Shown: piece by piece, positions 48,901 to 60,327 of the stretch | How the letters are laid out: the number at the start of each line of letters is the position of its first letter | Numbering within the stretch: position 1 is the first letter of the stretch | Source: Paulownia fortunei | Lineage: Eukaryota > Streptophyta > Magnoliopsida > Lamiales > Paulowniaceae | Length of the DNA stretch: 64,000 bases | Reading direction: 5' to 3' | NCBI GenBank assembly: GCA_019321725.1 | Contig: CM033114.1 | Location: forward strand, 19,076,278 to 19,140,277 | Position numbers and translations under genes: made by a program | Notes under the pieces: model-generated | Database searches by the model: none | Seen by the model: the letters and a program-made list of their open reading frames with translations, nothing else | What the model was told of the DNA's origin: nothing

Positions 48901-51371
48901 ATAGAAGTTCACGACTCCAATTCTGTTGGCGTTTGATGGGTTTTACTCCCATATTTAGTCTTAAAGAAGAGTTCACATCATAAAATAAGTGGACAAAACA
49001 AAAACATTAAATAGTGAAGGATAAATCAAGCACAAAACCTTGTTTATATTTATTTTAAATGTTTCTGCATTTGCTATGTCATATTCTCTTTTTAACATGG
49101 GGATGAAGGCAGACTGGCAGTCATCTAGTTTTTATGCAAATGGCTGTGTACATCGATGTATATAGACAGACAAACATAGATAACCACATTTATCCCAATT
49201 TTGTTTCCTTGCAAACTAAAGCATAGATATCCTTGTCCTTCTTCCTACCCCTCCTAAGCCATGATCTAAAAGTTATAACAACAATAATCAAAATAAAACA
49301 GACTATTTCTTGATATTCATGGGAAAAGTAACGAAGGAATCAAGAGAGTTATAATGCAATAGCAGTCAAACCATGAACAGTTGGATAAAGCAATGGCAAC
49401 TGCACTCAAAAGTTTGCTAGCCTCTGGTGCATCAAGAACCACGCCGCTTGCACTTTGGGGAGCAATCACCTGAGTGTTTGCAAAAAATGAGTGAATAAAC
49501 AACAATTAAACAAAATGTTTGAAGAGCAAGATTATCTGAGAGAGAGAGAGAGAGAGAGAGTGACCAAAAACTCCTTCACTCCGAAAGAGAGCTGCAGATC
49601 ATGCAATGCCTTATTCCAATCACCAACTTTACCTGAGCCAGTGACAATTGTAAATAAGAAAGGAAGCTAGAAAAGCGTCTCTTGTGAAGCTATGATAGCA
49701 CATTGACAGTACCATCATTACTTGTTAAAAAATAGTACTCCATGCAATAGCTTTTCATTGCATACTTGAACTCAGATTTGACCTTGTACAAACCCATGAA
49801 AGGATCCATTCGAACAGCATCCTTTACCTATGACCAAATAGAACAGGAGACTTAAGCTAGACACCAAAGCCCATCAAAATACCTGGCATGATCAAATGCT
49901 CATTAATTTTTCAATTAATAAAATGGCAAACAAAATGAAAACAAATTCTGGTCATATCCCAATGTAGAGAACCTAGATATCTGTCATCAGATGCCACCAA
50001 TAAAGAATCCCAAACAAAATCATGATAGTAAAACCAAAATATGTATCTATTCTCTACACATAAATTTCTCCCAAGGACTGATGGTGCAAATCAAAAGTTG
50101 AAAAAACAAAAGGGACTAGAAACAAAAAGTCAAAAATATAATTCTAAATGGAATGGAGAAACCAAAGGGGGCAATATAACTATTATTCAAGATTTTAGCA
50201 GGGTAAGTCAGGTCTTCAAATTATAACATAACCGCTCTTGAAACTCTATGTTTGGGGCTGATGGCAGCCAATAGTTAACAGGCATTTCTGGCCCATTTAC
50301 TGCAGCATCCTGTTTAATATGCAATAAACTGCACAACAAATGGTACTCTTCAGATTGGGGGATCTGAATATTTAGTTAAAAGTTTATTTAGTAATAGTAG
50401 CCTAATCTATAAAGTCTAAATAGACTATGCCCCAAGAAAAAGATATATAAAAAGGTTCTCTCAACTTGGATTTTATGTGTCCAGTCATATGACAAGAGGT
50501 TCGGTCATGAAAAAATAAATAAGAAAAAGTTTGACAACGACATTTCTAACAAGTTAATCCAACGGGCCTATTAAAATATGATTTTGATCCACATCATCTG
50601 AATTTATGGATGTAGATACTCTTAATAACAAGTAAATACTATAAATTTAAATTTGGACAATGAGTAGTGTGCATGCATCAAAAGTGATGGAAAAATCAAA
50701 AGTTTTATGCCTCAAAAGGGAGACCCATATGCTATAGTCTCGCCAAGTATGGGCTATCCACCATGGATCCTTGAGCCTCAGCAGAGGAGCATATAGCATT
50801 AAGTAGCAGAAATTCAAATAGAAAGGTCATCCTTCTTAAATTAATGAAAATGGCATAGATATCAAGAAATATAACAGGGTACATACTATAAATTCAATTT
50901 GTTAAAAAGATGTAAATCCACAGAAGTTCAAGGCAACATATTAGTAGTGGAAGTACAATTACTTTAAAGTAAATCAATTAAACAAGTCAACTGGGTATAC
51001 CAATAGATTCTTTGGACCATCAGCCAACCACTGCCGACTCACAGCCTCTATTTCAGAAATGAACCTAAAAATTGGTAATAGGATTATCACATGGGTGTCC
51101 TCTTTTTGTGAATTATATCACCTAATAAAACATAGCGCCACAATAGATTATCATACCTTTCCCATGAGGAGGCAAGGGTAAAATCATCAAAATGCTCAAA
51201 CTGCAAAAACATTAGAGGGGAAAAACAAAACGAGAATGAACACAAATCAAATTGTGCGACATAAAACAAAATCATGTACAAGAAAGTGCAAAGGCCAAAA
51301 AATCTAGGTCATACCACCTCTTCTTCAACATCATCATTGACAACGCTTTTTGAATTGCTGGTAGACGCCAT
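30961..51371 (-). CDS. RAB3GAP1: Rab3 GTPase-activating protein catalytic subunit homologue
   Basis: In animals this subunit, with RAB3GAP2, stimulates GTP hydrolysis by Rab3, acts as a guanine-nucleotide exchange factor for Rab18, and influences autophagy. The plant role is inferred. Coding exons in transcript order: 51315-51371, 51157-51200, 51001-51064, 49713-49827, 49565-49632, 49372-49469, 48076-48247, 47252-47474, 46654-46780, 45389-45498, 45183-45263, 40146-40277, 39862-39995, 38904-38990, 38751-38824, 37079-37154, 36883-36954, 36161-36200, 34922-35199, 31899-32076, 31600-31811, 30961-31257. All are GT-AG with consistent phases: 2739 nt, 912 residues plus TAA. Landmarks: N-terminal [16 protein letters not shown], then [65 protein letters not shown], the GAP-domain block [20 protein letters not shown], and the C-terminal [21 protein letters not shown]. 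The ATG at 51371 is the first in the inferred leader. Intron 11 holds a copia element, yet the frame is intact. Confidence 0.93.
31600..35199 (-). other. RAB3GAP1: RAB3GAP1 exons 19-21: core of the GAP catalytic domain
   Basis: Exon 19 (residues 592-684) starts [10 protein letters not shown] and contains [10 protein letters not shown] (641-650), the arginine-containing segment that aligns with GELSARM of the human protein, where a catalytic arginine has been proposed (from memory). It ends [10 protein letters not shown]. Exons 20 and 21 continue [19 protein letters not shown] and a helical Leu-rich stretch. The 2.8-kb intron 19 (32077-34921) contains no gene I can recognise. Confidence 0.88.
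38194..38556. mobile_element. Probable MITE in RAB3GAP1 intron 15
   Basis: The left end ggccttggtgttatttc is mirrored by the right end, which reads gggctttgttttggtgttattt on the other strand. The interior is AT-rich with no coding frame. No clear target duplication was found, so the limits are approximate. Confidence 0.55.
39127..39213. repeat. Three tandem 30-bp units, RAB3GAP1 intron 13
   Basis: Units at 39127, 39157 and 39187 read approximately agcaatcttcattacatgagaatcaatgaa. They follow a (CTT)n tract and a (GA)n tract at about 39077-39124. Confidence 0.9.
40702..40932 (+). repeat. 5' LTR of the copia element
   Basis: 231 bp, starting TGTTGAAAAG and ending GTTTTCA (TG...CA). It contains a duplicated gagcat near its end that the 3' LTR lacks. 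Confidence 0.95.
40933..40945 (+). other. Primer-binding site (initiator tRNA-Met)
   Basis: TGGTATCAGAGCC begins directly after the 5' LTR. It is the standard complement of the plant initiator methionine tRNA 3' end used by copia elements. Confidence 0.93.
41005..41870 (+). pseudogene. gag: Degenerate copia gag
   Basis: The frame opens with ATG at 41005 and reads a gag-like start ([17 protein letters not shown]), then stops at TGA 41155-41157. A frameshift follows near 41190. The frame resumes with capsid-like text ([30 protein letters not shown]), is stopped by TAG at 41475, continues in the same frame to 41783, and then has further stops around a CCHC zinc knuckle at 41811-41852 (C-X2-C-X4-H-X4-C). 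It cannot make a full gag protein. Confidence 0.88.
42080..44927 (+). pseudogene. pol: Degenerate copia pol (PR, IN, RT, RNase H)
   Basis: The protease signature D-S-G-A lies at 42092-42103. A pre-integrase LGHPSF segment is near 42515. The integrase core has an Asp in LHTDN (42837-42839), but the expected catalytic Glu in the NGxAxRKN motif is Lys (42942-42944). RT spans about 43530-44300 with YVDD at 43971-43982. RNase H is split by stops at about 44450-44927. Several frameshifts and stops separate these blocks, including a TGA in the GCK-VFTV motif near 43528. Confidence 0.9.
44924..44934 (+). other. Polypurine tract of the copia element
   Basis: TTGAGGGGGAG lies directly before the 3' LTR, the expected plus-strand priming site. 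Confidence 0.88.
44935..45158 (+). repeat. 3' LTR of the copia element
   Basis: 224 bp, TGTTGAAAAT to GTTTTCA, followed by the target duplication AAGAA. The minus-strand donor of RAB3GAP1 exon 11 lies only about 19 nt beyond it. Confidence 0.95.
48405..48665. mobile_element. Possible MITE fragment in RAB3GAP1 intron 6
   Basis: A G/T-rich patch with repeated ttttgggagaatgtg phrases is unlike the surrounding intron. It loosely resembles the reverse complement of 38390-38520. Its ends could not be fixed. Confidence 0.3.
50233..50309 (-). other. Exon-like 77-nt segment in RAB3GAP1 intron 3
   Basis: On the minus strand a CAG acceptor, a 25-codon open stretch in the incoming phase ([20 protein letters not shown] and on), and a GCG/GTTATG donor form a cassette. 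Its length is not a multiple of three, so inclusion would create a stop at the start of the next exon. The constitutive junction of exon 3 to exon 4 already gives the conserved protein, so at most this is an alternative or poison exon. Confidence 0.25.
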
Positions 51372-51426
51372 ATAAAGAAAATAATTGCAAAAGTCAATTT
51401 GCAAATATGATTTCTCAAGTTTCCAA
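51372..51426 (-). other. RAB3GAP1: RAB3GAP1 5' UTR part in the first coding exon
   Basis: A minus-strand acceptor TTTGTCTTGGACAG precedes 55 nt with no ATG, then the start codon at 51371. This fits a leader split by a 5.9-kb intron. Inferred, not proved. Confidence 0.45.
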
Positions 51427-52499
51427 CTGTCCAAGACAAAGAGACTATTAGAGTTTAACAGCTGTAACTTTTGACTTTTGTGATTGTTTAATATTACTAA
51501 AAATGAAAAATTCAAAGAAAAGAAACATCTGAGATCTATTGTTGGATTTTGACAATGATCAAAATATGAGAACAGAAATTGGAGTTAAAACGAGGGATTT
51601 TATACAGTTAGGGAAGCTGTTCAACCCCTTTTTTCTCTTCTCTATTTGCCTTTTTCCTGACAAAATATTTAAATTTTTTGGGTAAATGACCAGTTTTCAT
51701 AAAGGAGGATAAAGATTTTTACTTCAACTGTCAGAGCAACTATCAGAAGGCCAGGTTTAGTTACTGAAGATCATAGCTAAGGGCAAAATACAAGACCATC
51801 AGTTCAACCTCGTGGGTGGCAGTAACTATATTACCAGATTCCTAGCAACTCAAAGGAGCAGAAGTCGCATCTTGAGAATCTCCAATGATAATAGAAATGT
51901 CTTTGAGCAGGATCAAGCCATTTTAAATGCTGGAGTTTGTCTGTTCTGTGACTCCAAGTCTTAGGATCCATTTTCAGGGGTTCCTTTGGGTCAACCTTGG
52001 TTTTAATCTAAACTTCAATCAAAAGTTTAATAAGAACTTAAATCTGCAGTTTTCCAGTTCCAATGGTTCTGAAAACCCAGTCTGATAGATACACTGCCAC
52101 TTTCTTACAGAAAAGCGTGGTGTATCATAGGCATTTTGACAATAAATCTGCCAGCAGTACAGTTCATAATCCTGTGCAACATGATAGGACTAAACATATC
52201 AAGATCAACTAGCATTTATCAAGGAAAAGCTAAACAAAGTCTTGATTTTGATGCCATTGTTTAAGTCAGAAGATCAACTAGCTATGTCTTTGATCACTCT
52301 TTTCAGTATTCTGCTCTATCTGAAATCTAATAATATTGCTGTTAAACTTATCTGTCATTTCATTAAGAGAGGAGCACTCTTAATAAACCATGACATATAT
52401 TCATGGTGTTTTTTGGTATGTAATGCCTGCGAGTTTTTTAATCAGTTCAAATCAATGTATCAAAAGATGAGCTAAAGTTGGATGAAGCTAGTGCCTTCC

Positions 52500-54151
52500 A
52501 GATTTTTTTTTGATTTTTTTTTTTTGTGCAAAGATAAATTCGCTCATCAATGATATATACACTGCACAGAAAATCGACCCATCTTGAGAAATTAAATTTT
52601 AGATCCATAATCAGAAAATTTTAAATTCCATATAAGCTCCAATACATATCAAGATACCCTCATGAGAAATTTTGTGGGTTGGCCCCTCCAATCAAAACAG
52701 TTTAAATTTTATGCTCTCTCCTTCCCCATGCTCAGGTTAAAAATGTTAAAAAGTAAATTTTAATGAGCCTCCAACTTTTACCTTAAAGATTTCATGAGAA
52801 AAGTAAACATGTATATCCTACTCAATTAGAATATGAATTAGAAATCTGCTACGAATTTTATATTTGAAGGCAAAGCTTATTAAAGATTGAATATATTTGC
52901 TTTCACATTTCCTTTATTTAGTTTGCATAAAATAGAAGATAGGAGATATACACTTAACAATTACAACTCCCTCACTACCCTTTTAAAAAGTTATTGTTAT
53001 AGATTTATCATTTCTTGGTTTTTGTTCGATATTTCCAATTAATTCACATTCATTGTATTTAGCAGTAGATTGATCAATTCCAACAACAAACTAAGTCAAA
53101 GGACCCACAACCTAGTCAATAAGTATCCTCAAGTATATTTCAAATTTTACTCTTCTTTTCGAGCATCCTAATTTCTCACTAATTATAACAACTTGGCCAC
53201 CCTAATCAGTCCAGGATCCGCCCTCCCCTGATTAAACATGTGTGAGAATTTACAGAAAACTGGTGTCATCAAAAAAGGAAGTTGTGCTCTATGCCAAGGC
53301 AGGGTCCAGGCTCCATGTAACAGACTATGAATCGCTCTTCCTACGATAAACAAATGGCAGCAAGTAGCAACCAATCAATAGGTTCTGTACTCATGCTAAA
53401 GGAAACAAGCAGTGGCCATGATAAGCAAAACTAGTATTCTGGAGACTATCTAGCACTCATAGAAAGAGATGAACAATACTAAATATGCATACAACCAACA
53501 TTCTTCTGGACAAGTAACTTCATGTGTTATTAGTTCAATTAGGTGCAAATACATGGGACTGACTAGATGTAGTTATAGTTCTTCTAACAAGAAGATATTT
53601 TCATAGAAAAATGTAGGTTGAATCAAGTGAGTGCAAAGGCATTCACCAAGACAACTCAACAGATTTTAACTTGAATCAAGTTCTGTTTTGCTATTTGACA
53701 AGAGGTTGCTTAACTTTGTGTACATATGAAAACACAGATTAGCTAATTTTCTGGCTGGATAATTGGTAGATTTGGGAACCATGATTCTTCTTATGTTTTT
53801 TTGTTCTTTAAATAATATTTACTAAATGATGACTTCTGAAGGACATATCTAGATATGGGATTCGTAGTGCCTGCACTAAAAAACTTAAAAAGCCAACACT
53901 CACCTAGAACGCATAAAACATGATATATATATATATATGTAATTAAGATTACTACCGGTCCAAATCAAAGGAATGTACACATAATAACTTGGTTGCAATA
54001 CAAAAAATAAGATAAACCAATAACATAAGAAAATAAACTATTTAACAACCAAAGTAGAAATATTTCCCATATATGCAATGTATTGCATGCATGATGCCAG
54101 CTATATTAAACATTGTCAATAATTATTTTTTGTTTGGTTGTTTGTCAAAGA
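52500..54151. other. RAB3GAP1 leader intron, no gene seen
   Basis: AT-rich unique-looking sequence with a poly-T run at about 52502-52525. No exon with recognisable protein was found on either strand. Confidence 0.5.
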
Positions 54152-54156
54152 GTTTG

Positions 54157-56653
54157 TGTAATGCCCAATTATCTCCTACATAACCAACAATAAACATCTT
54201 GCATGAATATGCATATAATCAATGCGCATTATTGGATTATGGCATACAAATAGCATGATTGCACGAATATGAATAATTGTTACTATATGCTCCACTTATG
54301 CTTTAACATGCACTAGTACATAAAATATGAGATCAAACTTTTATTTTTTTTTATTAACATATTACTTAAGTGACTTTTTGCAGTGAAAAACTCGGTATCT
54401 CGATTAAGGAAGATTGATGTGTTGAATGGCCATGAAATGAATTATTTGTATTGCTCCATACTTGTTACATTCTAAAGTGATTAGTTGCCTAAATATTTCC
54501 ATGAAATATGTTACATTTGGCTAAGAACTAAAAGCATGCAAAATGGTGCAATTTGATTGGTAGGTTGCATGAAATCATTCTAAACCACATTGCACTTGAT
54601 TATAACACCAAAGCATCAATTTTTGACATCTCCCTAGCCCATAAACGTGTCTTTTGGCATGAGAAGACACCAAGCATGATGCAACCAATCATCACCCTCC
54701 ACTTACCTCTCTTTGAAATGTCAAAGAAGTCATTTTAGCCATATTTTCTTGTGGAAGCTCCTCAAAAACGACCAGCTCTTCTTCTACAAGTTTCTCCCAA
54801 ATTTCTACACTTTCATTCTCACAAAAATTGAATTCAATCCATAGGAATCCATAGAACACAAACTAGAACAAGTTTCTACCATTTTAAGCTTGAAAACCGT
54901 TAATTTTGAAGCATAATTCCAACTTAATCAAGGTATATTCTTTTTCAATGTTTCTTATGATGAATTTATAGTATTTTGGATGGTTACATATTTTAGTATA
55001 TTTTTGTATGAATGAAAACTCAAATGGGATAGACTTGAAGCCAAAACCAAGCTAGTTAAGCTAGTTTCTAGCAAAATTGATAGTCTTGTGAAATATGCTT
55101 AATTTACTTATTTGTATTAATCTTGTAATGCTTACATTGTGTTTGAAAGTTCCTATGAATGATTGAGAACAATAGCAATTAGTTTGCATAATTGATGGTT
55201 AGAATTAATTTAAGTTAGAATCGAGTTTACCTATGTTATTTTGGATTGTGTTCAAGTTTTGGGGCTGCCCTAATATTTATGTTTGGATTATTAGTTATTT
55301 AATGGCTGCCCTAATGTTTAATGTCTTGAATTAGTAGTAAAATATGGAGTATGCATTGTTTTTTAGATCATGTAATTGATATGGAATTGTTTACAAAAGA
55401 TTGAAAAGTGTATGTAATTTTACTTAGAATAAATTATGTGATTTATTAAAAGGATATTAAAAAAGGTACATGATTTGATTATGGTAAGCTTTTAACACCT
55501 ATCTTCCAAAGAGATTGACCTTTTCACTTAGCACAAAGTGGACTTGAGGTAAGTTGAAACTTTCATTTGCTGTATCACAAGAATCATATAATGTTGTTCA
55601 TATTTTATGTGATTGTCATTATTTGGCAAATGATGTAATGTTTGATGCATATATGGTTCATGAAGCATAATACTATATTAAAAATATAATGAGGTTTTGA
55701 AAAGGAAGTATGGTACTTGATTGATAGTTGGGTAGACAAGGGACGCGGGAGACCCAACAAATGGTGACAAATACTTGAGGTTGAAAAATCGGTATAGGAA
55801 AGCCACAATGAATGAGATATAATACGATTATGAACAGGTTCCAAAAACCACGGTCTATCGCTATTAGTTAGGTACCACACTTCAAGGGCCCTAAAGAATG
55901 AATTATGAATGAAAGTTATTAAATTGAATAATGCATTTAATTATTTATGTGACTTGCATGTATGCTATTTGTTACTGCATCAATTTCACCTTACTGAGCC
56001 TTTAGCTCAATAGATTCATGTGATGCTGGTGGAAATGTACAAATTTAGAGGTTGACTGAGTCTCTAGAGCGGCCGAACAAATATTTGTTTATATGCCATC
56101 TTTCGAGCTGTTTTGTAATCTATTTTGAAAACTCTGTTTTGTTTTTAAATAAGCCGTTCTGTTATGGTTTTGTAAACAGATGTACATGAAAGTTATTAAA
56201 TTGAATAATGCATTTAATTATTTATGCAACTTGTATGTATACTATTTGTTACTGCATCAATTTCACCTTACTGAGCCTTTAGCTCAATAGATTCATGTGA
56301 TACAAATGAAAATGTACAGATTTAGAGATTGACTGAGTCTCTAGAGCAGCCGGACAAAGATTTGTTCATATGTCATGCTTCGAGCTGTTTTGTAGTTTAT
56401 TTTGAAAACTCTATTTTGTTTTTAAATAAGCCGCTCTGTTATGGTTTTGTAAACAAATGTACTCAGTTTTGATTTATGTATATGGTGTGTCTACAACGAA
56501 ATGAAACAACAAATGAATTCAACTTCTTTCTCTTATAGTCAAAAGGGAAACTTTTATTAAAATCATAACTCTAGTATTGATAAAAAGTTTACACTTCTTG
56601 ACTTAGTTGTATTAGCTTGTTTAGGTTCTACAGATAGGTTAAGGGGTGTTGCG
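54157..56653 (+). mobile_element. Probable solo LTR (Ty3/gypsy-like) in the RAB3GAP1 leader intron
   Basis: The block starts TGTAATGCCCAATTATC, a typical opening of large gypsy-type plant LTRs. It ends near ggggtgttgcg, resembling the usual GGGGTGTTACA end. GTTTG flanks it on both sides (54152-54156 and 56654-56658), as a 5-bp target duplication would. It has a splice-donor-like ttgaggtaagttg (about 55544) and a ttactgagcctttagctca motif familiar from such LTRs. Length is about 2.5 kb with no second LTR or internal domain, so a solo LTR is likely. The mismatched 3' end lowers confidence. Confidence 0.5.
55909..56462. repeat. Two-copy tandem duplication, 277-bp unit, inside the probable LTR
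   Basis: Unit 1 is 55909-56185 and unit 2 is 56186-56462. Both start atgaaagttattaaattgaa and contain accttactgagcctttagct, gactgagtctctagagc and atggttttgtaaaca. They differ at roughly 20 positions. Confidence 0.93.
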
Positions 56654-57287
56654 GTTTGAGTCTAACACTTCGATGTCATGTTTAAATGTTTACATGGGTA
56701 TCACTTTTTCATAAGCATCCATTCATCATAAACAGAAACAACAATGGTGAACAGTGGTCTTCATGGTTCCAAAGAATTCTGAATGTGTTTCAGGTCCAGA
56801 AAAATGAGGATAATGGTGGAGTCTTAGTTCAATTTTCTATCCCTTTTCTTTTTTCTTTTTTTTTTCCTTGATGAGACACTAATTTGAGGAGGATTAGTTC
56901 AATCACAAAACTTAGAAATTTTAACTTCTGAGAAGATTTTCCAAAGTCAATCGAAAGCATATTCAAGGCTGAATAGGGAAATCATCAAAATCCTCAATCT
57001 CCTCTCCCTGAAACCCTCAACACAATATTTACTCAAACTATGATAAAATTTATGGAATTCCTCCAAATTTCACGTCCCATTGAATCAAAACAGCACTTAA
57101 TTTCAATTTAAAAAAAAAACAAGATAATCCCAAAAACAAGATTAAATCGATAAAAGAGAAAAGCATGTAAAATTCCACTCAGTTCAGTCCATAAATAAGA
57201 CGCAATCAACGATTGGATCTAAAATATCAGAATTCAGAGCTATCATCGAACTAGGTCAAAATTTAGAGCCAGTAAAGAAAAATGTAC

Positions 57288-57360
57288 CTCGCCGGGGATT
57301 TTCCTCGTCGCCGGAAGAGAGAATCGGAGGGCTTGGATATGAATTTCGTTTTTTCTGAAT
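57288..57360 (-). other. RAB3GAP1: Putative non-coding first exon of RAB3GAP1
   Basis: A GC-richer stretch ends in a GGCGAG/GTACAT donor at 57288 and contains no ATG. Upstream (57360-57400) there is a run of repeated ttcctttttcc on the plus strand. The upstream limit is a guess because no TATA box or start site was placed. Confidence 0.4.
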
Positions 57361-57426
57361 CCCTTTCCTTTCCCTTTTTCCTTTTTCCTTTTTTCTTATT
57401 TTAATAATTAGATAGAGTGCTCTACA

Positions 57427-57565
57427 ATTCGGTTAATCCAACCGAAATTAAAATTTCAATATGCATTAAAACCAAATCAAAAATTCAATTTTTTCTACGA
57501 AATTTTGATTTTTTATTTTCTAAATTTTTGGTTTTGATTCAGTTTCGGCTAATCGAATTAAATGA
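57427..57565. mobile_element. Short fold-back element
   Basis: The left arm attcggttaatccaaccgaa, followed by aaccaaatcaaaaattcaa, is mirrored by the right arm ttttggttttgattcagttt, followed by cggctaatcgaatt. Together they form a ~140-bp hairpin, typical of a small MITE. It lies about 70 bp upstream of the putative RAB3GAP1 first exon. Confidence 0.55.
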
Positions 57566-60290
57566 ATTATAATTTTTATATACTCATATATATAATTATT
57601 AAGTACAAAAAATAAAAAATAAAATTTATAATTTTATTATTTAATTTTCATCTATTTTTTTTTTTTTTTTTGAATTGATTAAGAAAAAATCAAATCAAAA
57701 AATAAAAAATAAAAATCGATTATAATCAGCTCGGTATTTGGTTTATAATTTTAGTGAAATTTTAGTTCAACTCAATTCGATTTGTCCGAATGAGATGTGA
57801 ATGACAATTTTATCTATATAATATTATTAGTTATAATAATGTTTCATTTTAAAAAAAATAAAAAATAAAAAAATCACAGTATGAATTACAGTACTACACA
57901 ATGTTATTGATAGAAAAATTGCTTCAAATTATCTCAAACTAATGGTCCATTTTGCAAGTTGAAACTTAATTTCGAATCATAATTTAGTTTTGTCTAGTTT
58001 TTTTTTTTTTTCAGTTATTACAAAGTGATAAATTTTATTCTTCTTCTGAATGAAGTATTTTTTATGATGTTAGTTTTCCAAGGTCATGACTTCTTCGGTT
58101 AAAATTTAAAAAAAAAAAATATAACGTGAAATTAGTTTTTGGAGATTTTTTATATATATTGTATTGTTTAAACAAAATATCTTAGTTAAAAAATAAATGA
58201 ACACTTTAATTATCTCTTTATTATGCATGAAATGATAAAACTTCAATAATATGAATCATGAGAGTGATGTAGCTTATAGAGAATAGTTAAGTATTTGTTG
58301 TTATATATTGAAGCATTGGGGTAATATAACACTAGCATGGCATTGCTTTCATTTAAGCATATAATTTGATATAGTGAGTTCTTACATCTAGTGTTTTCAT
58401 AATCAATTTAGTGATTAAATCGTTTTTACTATTGATCAACAGTGTAATTGATCGAATTGGTTCAATCGGCGGTCCAACTAATCTAATAAAAATTGATTAT
58501 ATATTTTCATTATATTATGTAAAATGGTATTATAATATATTAATTATTATTTATTAAATTTTAAAGATAAAAAAATAAATAAATAATCAACTATCCATTG
58601 TTGTCAGGAATTATGCCCTAAGTATGGGCAAAAAATATATTTGATAAAGTCTAAAATCTAAATAACCACATACACATAATTAAATATCAACTACCAAGTT
58701 TAAAATTAAAACTTCCTCAAAAAAAAAAATACAAAAAATACAAAAAAATAATAAAATCGGTTCTGACAGATTATTTTCCAATTCTTTATCGATTTTGATT
58801 GGTTCAATTTCATTTCTGATTTTTAATAATTAATCGGAACGAACTGACCATCGATTTCCAGTCAAACCAACTGATCCGATCCAATTTTTGAAACATTGCT
58901 TACATAAAAATTAGCTTTTTCTCTTCTTCTTTTTTTTTTTTAAACATTGTCTCATTGATTTCCTTGTATTTTATCATTAGGTAAGGTACAAAAATTTCAC
59001 AATCATTAAATTATGATTTTGTAGCCATTTACCCAGTAACTTGAATTTCCATTTATACCATTTGTAATTTATTTGTGGTTCGCCTAATGTTGGGCTTTAA
59101 ATTTATTATGGCAATCATTTGAATAAAATTAATAACATGATAAATAAGAAAAAATAAAAAATGAAGGCTATGTTATGCTAATTATTTGAGTTCTACATAT
59201 TGTTGTTATGCGATATTTGGCTCATACACAATATTCGCAACTGCATAATGTACTAATAACTAAGGATATGTTATGTTGTTTACAATTAAGCACATTTCAA
59301 CTGTTTTTTACAAATAGAACACTTAAGTATAATGGTATATTGCTGCCTTCTTGATATCTTGGCTTCTTGGTAACAAATTATGGATTTGAAATATGGAAAT
59401 ATTTCGTTAATTTTTACAATTTATAATTTGGGTATTATTTGATATACTTGAGAAAAATTCCACAAAAATCTCATTTATATAACAAAAGTTGTCATTAAAA
59501 TAATTATTTAATTCAAAAATATATCGATATAACATATAATATTTTTTTATGAAAATAATGAATTTATATATAAAGATTGTCAATTTGAAATTATATTATC
59601 CTTTAAACTTAAATATATGTATTAAAAAAATAGAAAAATGTGTTAGTATTATGTAATCTTATTAAAACATGAATAAAATTCCGATATAAATCGCTATAGT
59701 AATGAAAATTTTGAAAATTTTATCACATTACCGTTTATGGAAAATATATACTGGATTTCAATATTTTATAAAAATATAAGATTTATTTTCAGAAATTTCA
59801 TGAATCTTGTTCCCACGCCTTAGCCTTTTTCACGCTAAAGACTATTGGGAGAGTCCTTGTCTTGTGTTCCTCTGAACATCAAAAAACTCGAGTTGCATCA
59901 GGTTATTGAGTTCTGCTAAATGTCTCCCTCAAACATGTTTCCATGAAGATCCAAATAACCTCAACATCCTTTATTTGAGAGGTGAGCTCATTCAGTACTC
60001 CTCCACTGTTTTCAGCTGAAAGTGAGTCCAGAACTTGGTTGTAAACCTTCAGCCATTGAGAATACTCTTTATTATATTATACCATATAAATTATCTTCTA
60101 CTAAGTTAGTGACTCACCTTCTAGTCAAAAGGCACAAGTGTTCGTCAACAATAAAAGTCGCTGGACTTAAGATACTCTAAAGTAAGATGAAAGTGTCATG
60201 TAGGGGTGGAATCAAAAAATGGATACCGACAAGACGAAAATTATTTTTTCTTAAAAATAGTAAATGAAAAAATATTTTTTATTATTTGAG
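57566..60290. other. AT-rich intergenic DNA, no gene
   Basis: Poly-A and poly-T tracts and short relics (for example 58430-58880 with ttggttcaatcggcggtcc) were seen. On the minus strand 59820-60080 keeps a stretch that reads EYSQWLKVYNQVLDSLSAEN before stops appear. It may be a pseudogene fragment, but I do not recognise the family. Confidence 0.5.
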
Positions 60291-60327
60291 GGTAGGGTGG
60301 GGTGGGGTGGGGTGGGGTGGGAGGGAG
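60291..60327 (+). repeat. (GGGGT)n G-rich tract
   Basis: ggtagggtggggtggggtgg, extended by two further GGGGT units and gggagggag, gives more than four G-runs in 37 nt and so could form a G-quadruplex. Local base composition is otherwise about 75 percent AT. Confidence 0.95.

Noticed and set aside
50041..50226. 61-codon plus-strand ORF
   Set aside because: Lys-rich AT-biased frame in a RAB3GAP1 intron; no motif.
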